Shown: in pieces, positions 1 through 9,874 of the stretch
How positions within the stretch are numbered: the first letter of the stretch is position 1
Layout of the letters: every line of letters starts with the position of its first letter
DNA from: Seminavis robusta
Lineage: Eukaryota > Bacillariophyta > Bacillariophyceae > Naviculales > Naviculaceae
DNA length: 33,823 bases
Direction of reading: 5' to 3'
Assembly: GCA_903772945.1 (NCBI GenBank)
Contig: CAICTM010001219.1
Location: 1-33,823, forward strand
The notes under the pieces: model-generated
Told to the model about the DNA's origin: nothing
Seen by the model: the letters and a program-made list of their open reading frames with translations, nothing else
Database searches by the model: none
Translations under genes and position numbers: made by a program

Positions 1-429
1 TTGCTATCGTTCGGACTTCAAGTGTGTTCAGGAGCACTCTCTTGCAAATTGTCTTCCAAACACCCGACATCAACACACTCGTCGCAATCGAACCCTACTA
101 TCCGCGGGTGACAACAGCAAGAAGAAAAAGGGGCGGCAACAACAAAGCAAGAAGAGTCCTTTCAATCCTGTGAGTTCCACGCTGTAATTCCAGCAACCTC
201 AAGGAAGACGAAGAATCCCCCTTCCCCGGAATGTTCCTCAAGTTCCCAGGCTTTGTTGGAAAGAAAGCTACGGGTGTATGTACAACCGACGCAAAGACCA
301 CTCCGTCAACGGCGTTAAACCAAAGACATGATGGCCTTTATTCAAGCCCTCTCTGACAAGACATGATCGAGTGGGTATTAAATTGTTGGACCCCGCTTAC
401 TGCTGATGGGGAAAAGCCCTTATTACGAG

Positions 430-1407
430 GCCACCAACGGTATTCTTTTGACCAAAGAGGATTTGTTATTCATGTGCCCCAGAGGTGAATTTGACGGAAC
501 AAACTGGTGAACGTTTGTTGCCCCAGATCCCTACACCCAGAAATGGCCTTGAAGTGGTTCACTGAAACCTTTAAACGGCCTACATGCAATACGTGTACGA
601 CCCGACAAATAAGGATGAACACTACCTAGTTCTCGACGAACAGGACAAGATGGTACAAGGTCCATGACACCCTGGCAGTGAGCTGCTCACCCACTCCGAC
701 ATCAAGACTTCACCTTGTGACGGATCTTCGATCGATCAAGGCGAATACCGACTGTATCCGAATTCCTCAAGACGACAAGGGCCATGTGTACTCTCTTTTG
801 GCCTCTGTGGTCAACCTCCCGGCTTCACGTATTACGTCCGTTGGTTTACACCGAACCAACCTTGATGCATCGGACTTCGTGTCGCATGCGGGCCATCACT
901 GGTGCCCGTCGTCAACATTATTACAAGCCACTACGCACGCACACCATCCCCGCCCCACCTCTACTCCACCAGTTACCTTCAATGCTGCCACACTGGCCCT
1001 TCCCCATGTTTTGCACTACCCCCGGCATGAACTTTGAGGCCTTCTTGGGAACTCTTCTCGAAAAGCCCAGCAGGAGAACGGTGGTAAGTCTCCTACAGTA
1101 GCTTCCCGTATAAATCCCCCATGCCCTCACTTTCAATCCTTAATACTGGACCTCCCGATATTATTCGCAAACCATTCCCAGTTCCAATGCAACCAAATAC
1201 GTCATCTCCCGTTCCACCTGTTCCACGAACCACGTCGGCCAAAGTGTCACTGCGAATAGTCAGAATGATGACACTCCACATGGTATGAAGAAAGCTGCCG
1301 AACTTGCTCACGATCCTATTACCGAATACCCCAGTACCGAAGAAGAGCAGGAAACACAGGAAGAAGACACCAAGCTCCCAGCGGAAGTGAACCAACCCTC
1401 CACTTAA
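430..1407 (+). pseudogene. Degenerate or frameshifted coding region of unknown family
   Basis: No single long reading frame covers this stretch, but protein-like segments appear in succession in different + frames. One near 451-512 contains TKEDLLFMCPRGEFDG. One near 582-655 contains YMQYVYDPTNKDEHYLVLDE. One near 1028-1130 contains MNFEAFLGTLLEKP followed, after a frame change, by QENGGKSP. A polar acidic tail runs from about 1231 to a TAA at 1405-1407 and contains PHGMKKAAELAHDPITEYP. The change near 1229-1231 would be repaired by one extra C. The pieces are not recognised, so no function is offered. The region is either a decaying gene or a real gene carrying sequence errors at a contig end. 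Bases 1-430 show nothing clearer. It lies upstream of the COX7a-like gene on the same strand. Confidence 0.35.
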
Positions 1408-1703
1408 CACATACTATCACACAAAACTTGTACAACCTCACATATACCACGTTGACTTCAAAATTGCCAAACCTAAACCCTAAATATAAGCCACATGATT
1501 CATTCGATTCTATTCACCATAATCCTGTATTAGTAAACGAGTTAAACTAGTACTGGTACTGGAAACGGAGACGACCCAGAGGGCATATGAATTTCTTGCA
1601 TTTTGGAGCAAGCGAGCGTTCAAAGGTTTCAAAAGGTTATCGTAATGTTATTGTCACGACCTCCAAAGCACAGCACAATCTCGTCGTCATCCATCTGTCC
1701 ACC

Positions 1704-2192
1704 ATGATCGCCTCTCGATTGATCACCCGAGCCGCCCCAAGGGCCAAGGTTGTTACTCAACAGCGACGAGGATTCTTGGATTACATCACCAACTATCCCG
1801 ACAAGGTAGGTGGAAAAGGGAAGCTAGAAGAAGCGAGCTGAATGTAGCCTCGCTTGTTGTGGATGAGTTCCCATTGGCGCATCGGCACTTTGGAGATATC
1901 AATTGTGTGATTGTTGTTATCTTTTCTTGGTTTCTCGAATGCCGCTGTCTCGCTGTCAATGTCTTTCCTTTTTCTGATTTTTCCAACCATATGTTGTATT
2001 TAGATCAATGAGATTAAAAAGATCCAAATGAAGGGAGGAACCTGCCAGGGTGAGGCCAACCCTACCTGGTTGAAGCAGGAAGGAGACAACATCACCAACT
2101 ATGTCGGAATGTTCCTCTGCTTTGTTGGATTTGCTCAATTGGCTTCTGGACACTACAAATTGGCCACTGGCTCTGGAAAGATGCCCGAGTAA
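1704..2192 (+). CDS. Small mitochondrial membrane protein, COX7a-like
   Basis: Two exons, 1704-1805 and 2004-2192, are separated by a 198-nt intron (GTAGGT...TTTAG, phase 0) and give 96 residues. The N-terminus, MIASRLITRAAPRAKVV followed by QRRGF, is rich in Arg, Ser and Ala with no acidic residues, like a mitochondrial presequence. Exon 2 holds a PTWLKQEGD motif followed by one hydrophobic segment (about residues 67-85) and a short basic tail ending KMPE. The order K-I-Q, P-x-W-L-K-x-x-D, single membrane helix resembles cytochrome c oxidase subunit 7a, a small inner-membrane subunit of complex IV. The family assignment is inference from this pattern. The gene model itself is well supported because exon 2 continues in frame to a stop. 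The ATG at 1704 was chosen over an in-frame ATG at 1587 because it begins a convincing presequence. Confidence 0.6.
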
Positions 2193-2586
2193 ACTGAGAA
2201 AATTGTGGTATGTTGCTTTTTCTGCCTTCCGAAGCAACCAAGAAGACCGATGGCAATACGTATTCGTGGCATAAATTTATTGACGAGTCCTTCACCAAGA
2301 CAAATCTCGGGTTCCAAAGGTAGTCAATTATTTAAAGGATAAGGAGATAATCCCTGTTACTCCTTAAAACATTGCTGTGATACTTCGGTCTGCCTCAGGC
2401 CCCTTTCTTACTCCAGCACTCGTTCTAACTCCAGCACACTAGCTTCTAGTTGCCTGGTACCTCTGTTTGTGATGCTGGTATGGCCAGTCCCTGTGATGCA
2501 GTAGCTTTAAGCAACAAACGAACCAGCAATGGAAGTTTCCAACTACTACAGTACATTACATTAGAAAACGAGGGCCAAACGAGTGT
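2193..2586. other. Intergenic stretch, nothing recognised
   Basis: This follows the COX7a-like stop codon. Short open frames occur on both strands, but none has recognisable motifs or continues into neighbouring genes. It presumably holds the 3' UTR of the upstream gene. Confidence 0.4.
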
Positions 2587-2922
2587 GATGCAAGTCCATA
2601 TCCTCAGGCTCAGACACGAGATTTTGCCACGGCAAGAAAGCACGTACAGGTACCGTAGATACCGTCTATCGGAGGGATTACGTGCAGAGGCTGGTTGTAG
2701 CCAATCCAAAGAATCACTGTGCTGCAATCATCAGGCTGCTCGAAGCCCGAGGACACGAAGTCAACAAAATCGTACGTGGGCGCATGTCTACATAGCTACT
2801 AGATTTAGATGGACCAGCCGACTACGTTTGTTACCGGCGCCGGCAGCCGTGATCTTCCTTTGCGGGAGTTTCTGATCCAGACTAACGTTGTGGACTTGAA
2901 ATTAATCACCATGAGCTACCAG
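2587..2922 (+). pseudogene. Possible decayed two-exon gene fragment, unknown family
   Basis: Three segments could join into one protein. The first, from 2587 to about 2655, contains DASPYPQAQTRDFATARKH. The second, 2655-2771, is in the next frame and contains RRDYVQRLVVANPKNHC and then LLEARGHEVNKI; it ends at a GTACGT donor. The third, 2809-2922, follows a TTTAG acceptor in phase 0, contains FVTGAGSRDLPLREFLIQ and ends at a GTACCC donor. The frame change at 2655 would be repaired by one extra G. No good continuation was found downstream and no family is recognised. The composition looks coding, but chance cannot be excluded. The rest of 2923-3068 holds nothing clear except the CTAG repeat next to the armadillo-like gene. 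Confidence 0.22.
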
Positions 2923-3057
2923 GTACCCCGTTTACGTACATGTACTGGATCGCTGCTGGGCAGTACGGTATCTGATGGTTTCATCGTTGTCGTATCCGTA
3001 ATTTTACGTGTCTGGAGGAAGACAAACTCCACGATCTCCTCAACTTCAGCACCAGCC

Positions 3058-3073
3058 TAGCTAGCTAGCTAGC
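3058..3073. repeat. Short CTAG tandem repeat
   Basis: Four tandem copies of the 4-mer CTAG. It overlaps the stop codon (CTA at 3069-3071) of the minus-strand armadillo-like gene. Related GCTAGC/TAGCTAG words recur near 14830, 16868, 18290, 22662 and 32512. Confidence 0.8.
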
Positions 3074-3878
3074 GATCACCCAGTCTTCGGGAACAAACTT
3101 TCCATGCAATGTGTCGCCTTACCCTCTTGACGCCTTTGTCTTTCTTCCAATGATGCTCCAATGTTTTCATGACAATACCACCCACCCCGGCTTCCAGCAT
3201 GGCAGTAAGAAATTGCTTCTTGAGGGCCAAGAAACGCAAGATATCACAGCAAACCGATTGTATCTCTGTGTCCTCAAAGTTTGCTTCCATGGCATGTTTC
3301 ACTACCAGCACTCCACCCAGTTGCTGAACAAAGCGAGCCGAGATAGTTTGTGTAGATTGGGAAGACGACGAGTCACCTGATAACAAATTCTTGAGTGCTA
3401 GACACCCACCATACTGAACTCCCACCGAACTTGGGAACTTGTGCATTGCCGATAGAACCACTTCGACGGCTCCAGCATCAATAACTTGTGGTTCCCTCTC
3501 ATCCATGTAGGCCAATTTTTCAATGCAAAAACAACCACACATCTGAACATCTTCATTGGCGGACCAACGTCTCATTTGTGCCAACACCATTGTGTGAGCA
3601 CCAAAGCGAAAGGCTTCTTTGATGTGCTTTTCCGAGTTGTTGTTCGAATTGTCTAACAAGTCATTTCGCCCGTCCATTGCTTGGGCAACCTGCCGGGGCG
3701 AAGTCTTCATCATTTCCTCCATGACTATTTGGGGTATCTCTGCCAATTCGGGAACAATCGTCGCAGGAGCATGCACTCCAGCACCCTGGCTGGTCGTTTC
3801 ATCTGGCTTGGGGTCTGCATCATTCGAGGTATGCTTCCGATTGCTCTTGCGACGGCGTTTATTAGATGAAGGCTGCAT
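3069..3878 (-). CDS. Armadillo-like helical repeat protein
   Basis: A single-exon gene of 269 residues, starting at the ATG at 3878 (MQPSSNKRRRKS). The frame is open further upstream to 4052, but that extension lacks domain character, and the basic NKRRRKSNRKH start resembles a nuclear localisation signal. About residues 85-260 form repeated amphipathic helices of armadillo or HEAT type. Examples are VQMCGCFCIEKLAYMD, VGVQYGGCLALKNLLSGD and IQSVCCDILRFLALKK, each followed by a segment such as GAVEVVLSAM or GVGGIVMKTLEHH. In armadillo proteins such repeats bind partner proteins. No catalytic motif is visible. Small proteins of this layout are common in diatoms, from general knowledge. The specific role is unknown. 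The stop lies inside the CTAG tandem repeat. Confidence 0.7.
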   Translation of the reverse strand: MQPSSNKRRRKSNRKHTSNDADPKPDETTSQGAGVHAPATIVPELAEIPQIVMEEMMKTSPRQVAQAMDGRNDLLDNSNNNSEKHIKEAFRFGAHTMVLAQMRRWSANEDVQMCGCFCIEKLAYMDEREPQVIDAGAVEVVLSAMHKFPSSVGVQYGGCLALKNLLSGDSSSSQSTQTISARFVQQLGGVLVVKHAMEANFEDTEIQSVCCDILRFLALKKQFLTAMLEAGVGGIVMKTLEHHWKKDKGVKRVRRHIAWKVCSRRLGDR

Positions 3879-4082
3879 CTCTGTCTCTATTTTGGGCTCT
3901 CGCTTGTCTCTCTCTAACACACACACTCTCCCTCTCCCCCTCACCATGAGGGTTGTCACAACAGGAAGAGAACACGCCACCGGCGGCACGACGCTATGGC
4001 AAAGATTGATCGATCTGACATTGCATGGGTATACCGGTACAGTAGACAACAACTACAGTAGACACTGAGGCAGAAGGCCTGA

Positions 4083-4285
4083 CAGCTCAACGGGTTGGGT
4101 TTCCACGGCGTGCATTTGGCTCCTCCAGAACAATTCCATTTCATGGATGTGACGAGACCATGAAAGTCTTCATGAAATGGCAGGACGAAGACGAGCCAGT
4201 TCCGTTCACAATCGACGATTTAGTGCGACGAGTGACAGTCTATCAACAGGTTTACATGCACAACGTCCTGATTCATCCTTCATGA
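4083..4285 (+). pseudogene. Small coding-like remnant
   Basis: An open stretch containing QLNGLGFHGVHLAPPEQFHF ends at about 4163. A second frame starts at an ATG at 4160 and runs 41 codons to TGA at 4283-4285; it contains MKWQDEDEPVPFTIDDLVRR. The two look like one protein broken by a one-base frame change near 4158. It is too short for family assignment. It could also be a genuine 41-residue peptide gene. Confidence 0.2.
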
Positions 4286-5225
4286 GGCCACCACAAAAAG
4301 GTGTTGACTCGTTGATTGGCTGCTTGCTTGAGGACGCAAGAATCCTATGAATAGATGGACGGACCTGGGTATTCACGATTTCCTACTGGGGTGCATCAAG
4401 AGTACCGGTATTTAATAAAAGTACTGGGGCGATGTTGTTGGGAAGAACATTTGCTTTAGCGGAGCTTTGTAAGTGCGACTACGAGGCGGTGAATCAAATC
4501 ATTCCGGACGAAACCTCGGAGGAGACACTTGCTGATCGCCTTCATGGCTGGCGACTGTGTACTGGTGGTGGCCGTGGGTGCGTCTGCTGCACTGGGAGAG
4601 AGGGTTGTCGAGCGATATCCGGCCCGGTACCACTGGGAGTCTCCCGAGGATTCATCGGGAAATAGCTGCCTTTTGTTTTTGGCTCTTAGAACAGGACCAG
4701 TGCCATGCCACTCGCCCCCGGCTACCCTATTTGGTTCTTTTAGCAAGAGTGCTGCATACCGGTACGGGTACCGGTACTAGAGTGGCCAAAATGGCTCTAT
4801 TGGTAGCTAAGTGCCTCCAATGCTACCGGTAGATGCAATGAGAACAACAGGGCAGCCATCTCCCTTTCTGAGTTGATATGACACTATTAATAAGAGAACT
4901 GTAGTTACTCCTTCGTTCCTCCCCGCGATCGAGGAGAACAAGTTTTCAAATGGCTGCCGGTAGAAGATTCGATTCGATTCATCCCACCGCCAAAACTCCC
5001 CACAGCGCGTCACCGCCGTTGGTCAAGGTGTAGCGGCAGTCTGTCCTGCTTCCGCCGGCAGCTGGCATGGCGTCGATACAAAAATTCTGGGATCTTTGTT
5101 GCCATTTGGATCCAATTGCCATCAAGAAAAAGGAAAGAGCTGAGGTGATAGCAGCAAGGCAGCAACACTATCTATCACATCGTCGAGAGTCCGGTTTATT
5201 CAAAATCTGAAAACGTTATCTGACG
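4286..5225. other. Gene-free stretch upstream of the E2 gene, with TACCGGTA words
   Basis: No convincing gene. Open frames at 4432-4780 have no recognisable domain. The stretch holds a cluster of the palindrome TACCGGTA(C) at 4403, 4757, 4769 and 4824. The last 200 bases presumably carry the promoter and 5' UTR of the 2-oxoglutarate dehydrogenase E2 gene. Confidence 0.4.
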
Positions 5226-6798
5226 ATGCAGAGCCGTCCGTTGATATCAGTGGTTGCTCGGCGCAGCCGTGCCCTGTTGGGGCAAGCCGGTAGCCGAAGC
5301 CGAAATCTTTCGGGATCTACCATCAGCAAGCCAGTTGGGTCTCTCTGGGTATCAAATACAGGCCATGACAACTCGGTCGTCCCAACAAAAATTCCCATTA
5401 TCCGGGGCATTTCGACTGCTACGGGTGTCTGCTGGATGCCAATCAAGACCATCGAGGTAGGGTATATACTATTGCTGCCCTCCCTTGCCGAGCCATTCTC
5501 GGTCCCTTTTATCACCGTTCTGATTATGATTTATTGCGTACGGCACTTTTCCTAACTTCTTTTCTCAGGTCCCTACCATGGGAGATAGTATCACTGAGTA
5601 AGTTTGGTTTGTCTCCTCGTTTCTTTCTTTTCGGTGTATAATCCTGACTCAATGGCGAAACAATATTGTTGGCTGCTCACCATTTTCCATTTTTTAAAGA
5701 GGAACCGTTGTGGATTTGCCCGTTGCCCCAGGTGACACTGTGCAGGCTGATGATGTCGTGGTGGTTTTGGAAACCGATAAAGTTAGTGTGGATGTCAGGG
5801 CTCCTGAAGCGGGTGCATTGGTAGAAATTTTGGCCGAGGTAGACGATGTTGTAGAGGTTGGAGCTTCCTTATTCCGCCTTGATACCGATGTGGAAGTGGC
5901 GGCAAAGCCTGCAGCGGCAGCAGCACCCGAATCCACCCCTGAACCTGCTGCTCCTGCCAAAGAGGAACCAGCTGCTGCAGCAGCGCCCCCTCCGCCACCA
6001 CCTCCTGCAGCTGCCCCGCCAACTCCGCCACCACCACAACTCAAACCCTCTGGGCCTCCCATTGCCGATGCCCCCGCCTTTACTGGATCTCGTACGGAGC
6101 GAAGGACTAAAATGTCTAGAATGCGTCAACGTGTGGCAGCCCGACTGAAGGAGGCACAAAACACCGCTGCCATGCTCACAACCTTCCAGGAATGCGACAT
6201 GGGTAACTTTATGGAACTTCGCAATCGCCACAAAGACGAGTTTGAAAAGAAGCACGGGGTGAAATTGGGATTCATGTCTGTTTTTGTCACGGCTGCCACC
6301 GCCGCCCTGCAAGAGCTCCCCGCCGTCAATGCCTACATTGATGATGCAGCCAAGGAAGTCGTTTACCGTGAGTTTGTCGATATCTCCGTTGCTGTGGCGT
6401 CTCCGACGGGATTGGTCGTCCCTGTTTTGCGAAACACGGAAACCATGAATTTTGCCGATGTCGAAAGGAATATCGCCATGTATGCCCAAAAGGCCAGAGA
6501 AGGCACTTTGGCCTTGGATGATATGGCAGGCGGAACATTTACCATCTCCAATGGTGGAGTGTTTGGTTCCCTAATGGGTACTCCCATTATCAACCCTCCT
6601 CAATCTGCAATTTTGGGAATGCATGCTACAAAGATGCGAGCCGTGGTCAACGAAAAGGGCGAAGTTGTGGCGAGGCCCATGATGTACTTGGCGTTGACGT
6701 ACGATCATCGTCTCATTGATGGAAGGGAAGGAGTTACCTTCTTGAAGAGTATTGCCGACAAGATTTCGGATCCCTCTCGATTGATCTTGGATCTTTGA
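5226..6798 (+). CDS. DLST: Dihydrolipoamide succinyltransferase, E2 of 2-oxoglutarate dehydrogenase
   Basis: Three exons, 5226-5456, 5569-5597 (29 nt) and 5700-6798, give 452 residues. The introns are 112 and 102 nt. The protein transfers a succinyl group from lipoamide to CoA in the TCA cycle inside mitochondria. Residues 1-70 form an Arg/Ser-rich mitochondrial presequence. The lipoyl domain, about 76-148, begins [13 protein letters not shown], and the ETDKVSVDV motif places the lipoylated lysine at about 114. Next comes an Ala/Pro linker with a run of prolines. The catalytic domain, about 215-452, ends with [12 protein letters not shown], giving the catalytic His at about 423 and Asp at about 427. 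As in other mitochondrial DLSTs, no clear E3-binding domain is seen between linker and catalytic core. The exon joins rebuild the conserved lipoyl start exactly, so the model is strong. Confidence 0.95.
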
Positions 6799-7586
6799 TG
6801 AATGAAATGACAAACAAACACGAGACTGAGGCGGCAGACAGAGTGGGTCCAAAGGTGACACGACATCTGCTGTGCTCGATAATTTTAAACTAATATTCAA
6901 TGATGTTTTTCACGAGTTGCCATGTTCAAGGATCGACGACCGAGCCACGTTCGTTTCTGGTGTACTTCACATCTTCAAACGTATGAGAAACAAACCTTCT
7001 ACACTTCTCAACAGATGTGAAGAACTATTTAATACATGCCGTCACAAACCACGGTTCCACCGGTTCACCCATGCAACCCCAGTGAGCAGTACTGATGAGC
7101 CCTCAATGGGCGAAAAAGTGCCAACAACCATTGATGTTTAACACCAATGGTGTGTGTGAATGCAATCGATATAATCCATAGAAATAGTACCACAGAGTCA
7201 ACCCATCAAGCCACAGTTCTGTTGCCTCGTGCCACTCGGCACCAGAACTCCAGCCTGAAGGCTTGTCTCTGTCAATCCCAGTAAATTATATTTAGAATAC
7301 TCACTTTTTGCTGCAATTGATAAATTTCTGGTGTACTAGTGTGCAGCTTTACAGAAGTGTGTCCAATCCGCCAGAGCTACTTGGCAGCCCTTTTGGCCGG
7401 TAGCTCCTCATGCTCCACTGCCAACAAGAGAGCAACTACATTTCTGGTGCGTCCTTGGACTTTGGTTATCTATGGATACCGGTAGTCAGCCAAGGCGTCC
7501 TTTCATACATCTACGAGTTCTAATGACAACGTTACTGTTACCGTACTACCTGTATTGCTGCAAGAGGAATCCGTCATTCACTCCAA
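6799..7586. other. Convergent intergenic stretch, no gene seen
   Basis: This lies between the 3' ends of the E2 gene (+) and the HU gene (-). Only short open frames without motifs are present. It presumably holds both 3' UTRs. One TACCGGTA word occurs near 7478. Confidence 0.45.
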
Positions 7587-8374
7587 TCAATCTTCAATCC
7601 CATTCACAAGATTCTTAAGCGCCTTGCTAGCGGAAAACGTAGGAGCCTTTGCAGCTGGGATGTCAATCTCTTCCCTATTTAATGTTGCACGCAATGCAGG
7701 AAACAATACCAAGTGAGAAGGATACTCGCGCCAGACCGGCATATTTCTGGCAGAACATGGATCAGTGCCGTACTTACCCAGTTCTTGGGTTTCTTCCTTT
7801 GCGTGCAGCCCTTTCCTTGGCTTGGAATGTTCCAAATCCCATTAATGTGATCTTCTTGCCCAATGCCATTTGCTACAGACAGCAAGGGAGAGTGAAAGAG
7901 ACATGTCAGCCACAATACCATCCATCCATCCAGTGCATGCAGTTTTATGTTTCTTTCTGTACGCACCTCTGCAAAAGTTTCCAGTACTGCCGTCAAGGCC
8001 ATTTCACTTTCTGCCTTGGTGAATTCAGTTTTCTCGGCTATGCTGGCCACCAGCTCTGCCTTTTTGACATTCTCCACTGGATCGGCTGTGCCTGTTTTGG
8101 CAGACTTTTTCTTGGCCTTCTTCTTCTTCTTGGCACCGGCCCCCGAGGCAGCTGCCGCTTTCAAGGAGACGACACCCTTGACTCCTCTTGGACCTCTTGC
8201 TGCTGTTTTTGCGGGTTCTACTACTACCAAGGGACAATCCTTGGCGTTCTTCCGTGTACAGACAGGGGGTGACGAGGAGATGAAGGCAGCCGAGGAATGT
8301 CTTCTGGCAGAAACGAGGCTGATACCCAAGAGGAAGAGAGATACTCCCAGGACGAATAGTCGATTGAATGACAT
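7587..8374 (-). CDS. Plastid-targeted histone-like DNA-binding protein HU
   Basis: Three exons, 8374-7967, 7872-7778 and 7674-7587, give 196 residues; the introns are 94 and 103 nt. The first about 23 residues ([18 protein letters not shown]) are an ER signal peptide. A basic, Ser-rich stretch with SSAAF follows, matching the bipartite signal and transit peptide used for secondary plastids. A Lys-rich linker (about 78-95) precedes the HU fold (about 102-196). The HU part contains [12 protein letters not shown], then [20 protein letters not shown], then [18 protein letters not shown]. The Phe of GFGTF and the RxxRxGRNPxTG arm are the family's DNA-contacting features. HU compacts DNA, here probably plastid nucleoids. 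Both introns lie within the HU domain, and the joins restore the consensus exactly. In red algae and cryptophytes a related gene (hlpA) is plastid-encoded, so this may be a transferred gene. Confidence 0.92.
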
Positions 8375-8937
8375 TATGGTTTTCTGGGGAGATAAAGCAG
8401 TGCGATTTAGATGCTAATAATAAGAATGATCGTTCGAGTGGCCAACAGCCAGCCACCCACTCCCCACTGGCTTGGGAAGCTCGGGAGCAGATACCCTCGT
8501 CCAAACACTTACCCTGACTAAGATTCTTGACAGATCAAATAAATCAAAAGATGACACTACCAGTACAGTGATGCTGAGGTTGGAGCTTAGCCTTTCTCGA
8601 GTCTCTACACTGTGTACTGCCTGACAACAAGATAGCTGAAGAAGTGCCAATACTTTAGCTAGTCTAGTAGTCTATCTGGGAGACTTGGCTTTTCTGTGGC
8701 AAGGAGTGAGTTGAGAGTTGAGAGTTGACGTTTGAATGAGGGTTTTGATGGCCATCAGCGACGCGAGCGAGCCTCTCCGCAAAGATTCCCAAAGATATGG
8801 ATCTTCGACCTTTCTCGAACACAACTCATCTCGAATCCCTGTCAGTATGTCATATCAGTGTCGGGTTGGAAGGACCTGTTATTACAAGTAGCACGAGTTG
8901 TCTCCAACCACAGAACTGTTGTTTCTTTCATCGCCGG
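8375..8937. promoter_or_regulatory. Divergent intergenic region between the HU and HINT genes
   Basis: 563 bases separate the start codons of two divergent genes with organelle-type targeting signals. No long frame with motifs is present. It must contain both 5' UTRs and both promoters. A TTGAGAG direct repeat occurs near 8711-8727. No specific promoter element could be assigned. Confidence 0.45.
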
Positions 8938-9874
8938 ATGCGGTACGTTCGTCTTGTCTCTATTGCTGGCTGTATGGTTCTCTTGCCTTTCTCATATTTT
9001 GTTTGTTTTATGGGTGGTCTAACTGCAACTTTTGCTGCTTCCTTGGAATATTGAAGACTGCTGCGCCGATCGTCTCAAGTATTCTCGGCTTTGGGTGCCT
9101 TGATTTATTCTCCTGCCGCCAAATCGGTTCGAGTCCTTTCCACTGGATCAGCCTTTATCACCACTGCTCGGACACCCCTTGTTCTGGCCAACGACCATAG
9201 CTGCAAGAATACCCAGTTCCGAGCCATGAGTGACGAACAGGCAAAAGCGCAAACTGCCACCCCCGAAGAGGACACGATCTTTGACAAGATTGTGCGAGGA
9301 GATATTCCCTGCAAGGAAGTCTACTCCGATGATAGGGTGCTCGCCTTTCATGACGTGAATCCTACCGCTCCGGTGCATATTATCGTCATTCCCAAGAACC
9401 GTGATGGATTGTCACAGCTGTCCAAAGCACGGGAGGATCAAAAGGACTTGTTGGGACATCTCATGTATGTTGGTGAGTACCGTACTGTAACACTTGATAG
9501 ACGGAAAGAAATTTGAATGAGACAAGTGCAAGCAATCAATCCATGGAGGCATCGTATCTATCATTTGGCGGATCTAATCACTTCTGCTTTTCCTTCGCTC
9601 CCTGGTTCAAACACAGCCCAACAAGTTGGAGCAAAAGAGTGTCCTGGAGGTTTCAGGGTAGTCATTAATGATGGCAAAGATGGGGCGCAGGTAAGTCAGG
9701 ACAAAGGGCCTTATTGCCTCGATTTGCATCCCACAGAAAGGATCTATGTATGTGGGATCTAGCTAAACGTCTGTTACCGACTCGATTCTCTCCAAAATTC
9801 TTTGATTGCAGTCGGTTTATCATCTACATCTTCATGTGATTGGTGGAAGGCCAATGAAGTGGCCTCCTGGCTAA
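8938..9874 (+). CDS. HIT-family nucleotide-binding protein (HINT type), mitochondrial form
   Basis: Four exons, 8938-8942, 9057-9472, 9617-9690 and 9812-9874, give 185 residues. The proposed first coding exon is only five bases (ATGCG). Joined to exon 2 it starts MRLLRRSSQVFSALGALIYS, an ideal mitochondrial presequence. The HINT core begins near residue 70 (TIFDKIVRGDIPCKEVYSDD) and continues with LAFHDVNPTAPVHIIVIPK. The last exon carries the histidine triad HLHLHVIGG (His 169, 171 and 173) and ends WPPG, as in HINT1. Such proteins hydrolyse nucleoside phosphoramidates such as AMP-lysine. An internal ATG at 9226 (MSDEQ) could yield a cytosolic form. The core is certain; the five-base first exon is inferred from phase, GT-AG sites and the presequence. 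Confidence 0.88.

Noticed and set aside
3876..4052. Upstream extension of the armadillo-like frame to 4052
   Set aside because: The extra 58 residues lack domain character and include a low-complexity RGRGRV patch. The ATG at 3878 begins a typical basic N-terminus.
4432..4780. Overlapping frames with a hydrophobic start (MAGDCVLVVAVGASAALG)
   Set aside because: No consistent frame, no family, and it runs into tandem TACCGGTA words.
5694..6489. Minus-strand Gly/Ala-rich frames over the E2 gene
   Set aside because: They are antisense readings of the Pro/Ala linker of the E2 protein.
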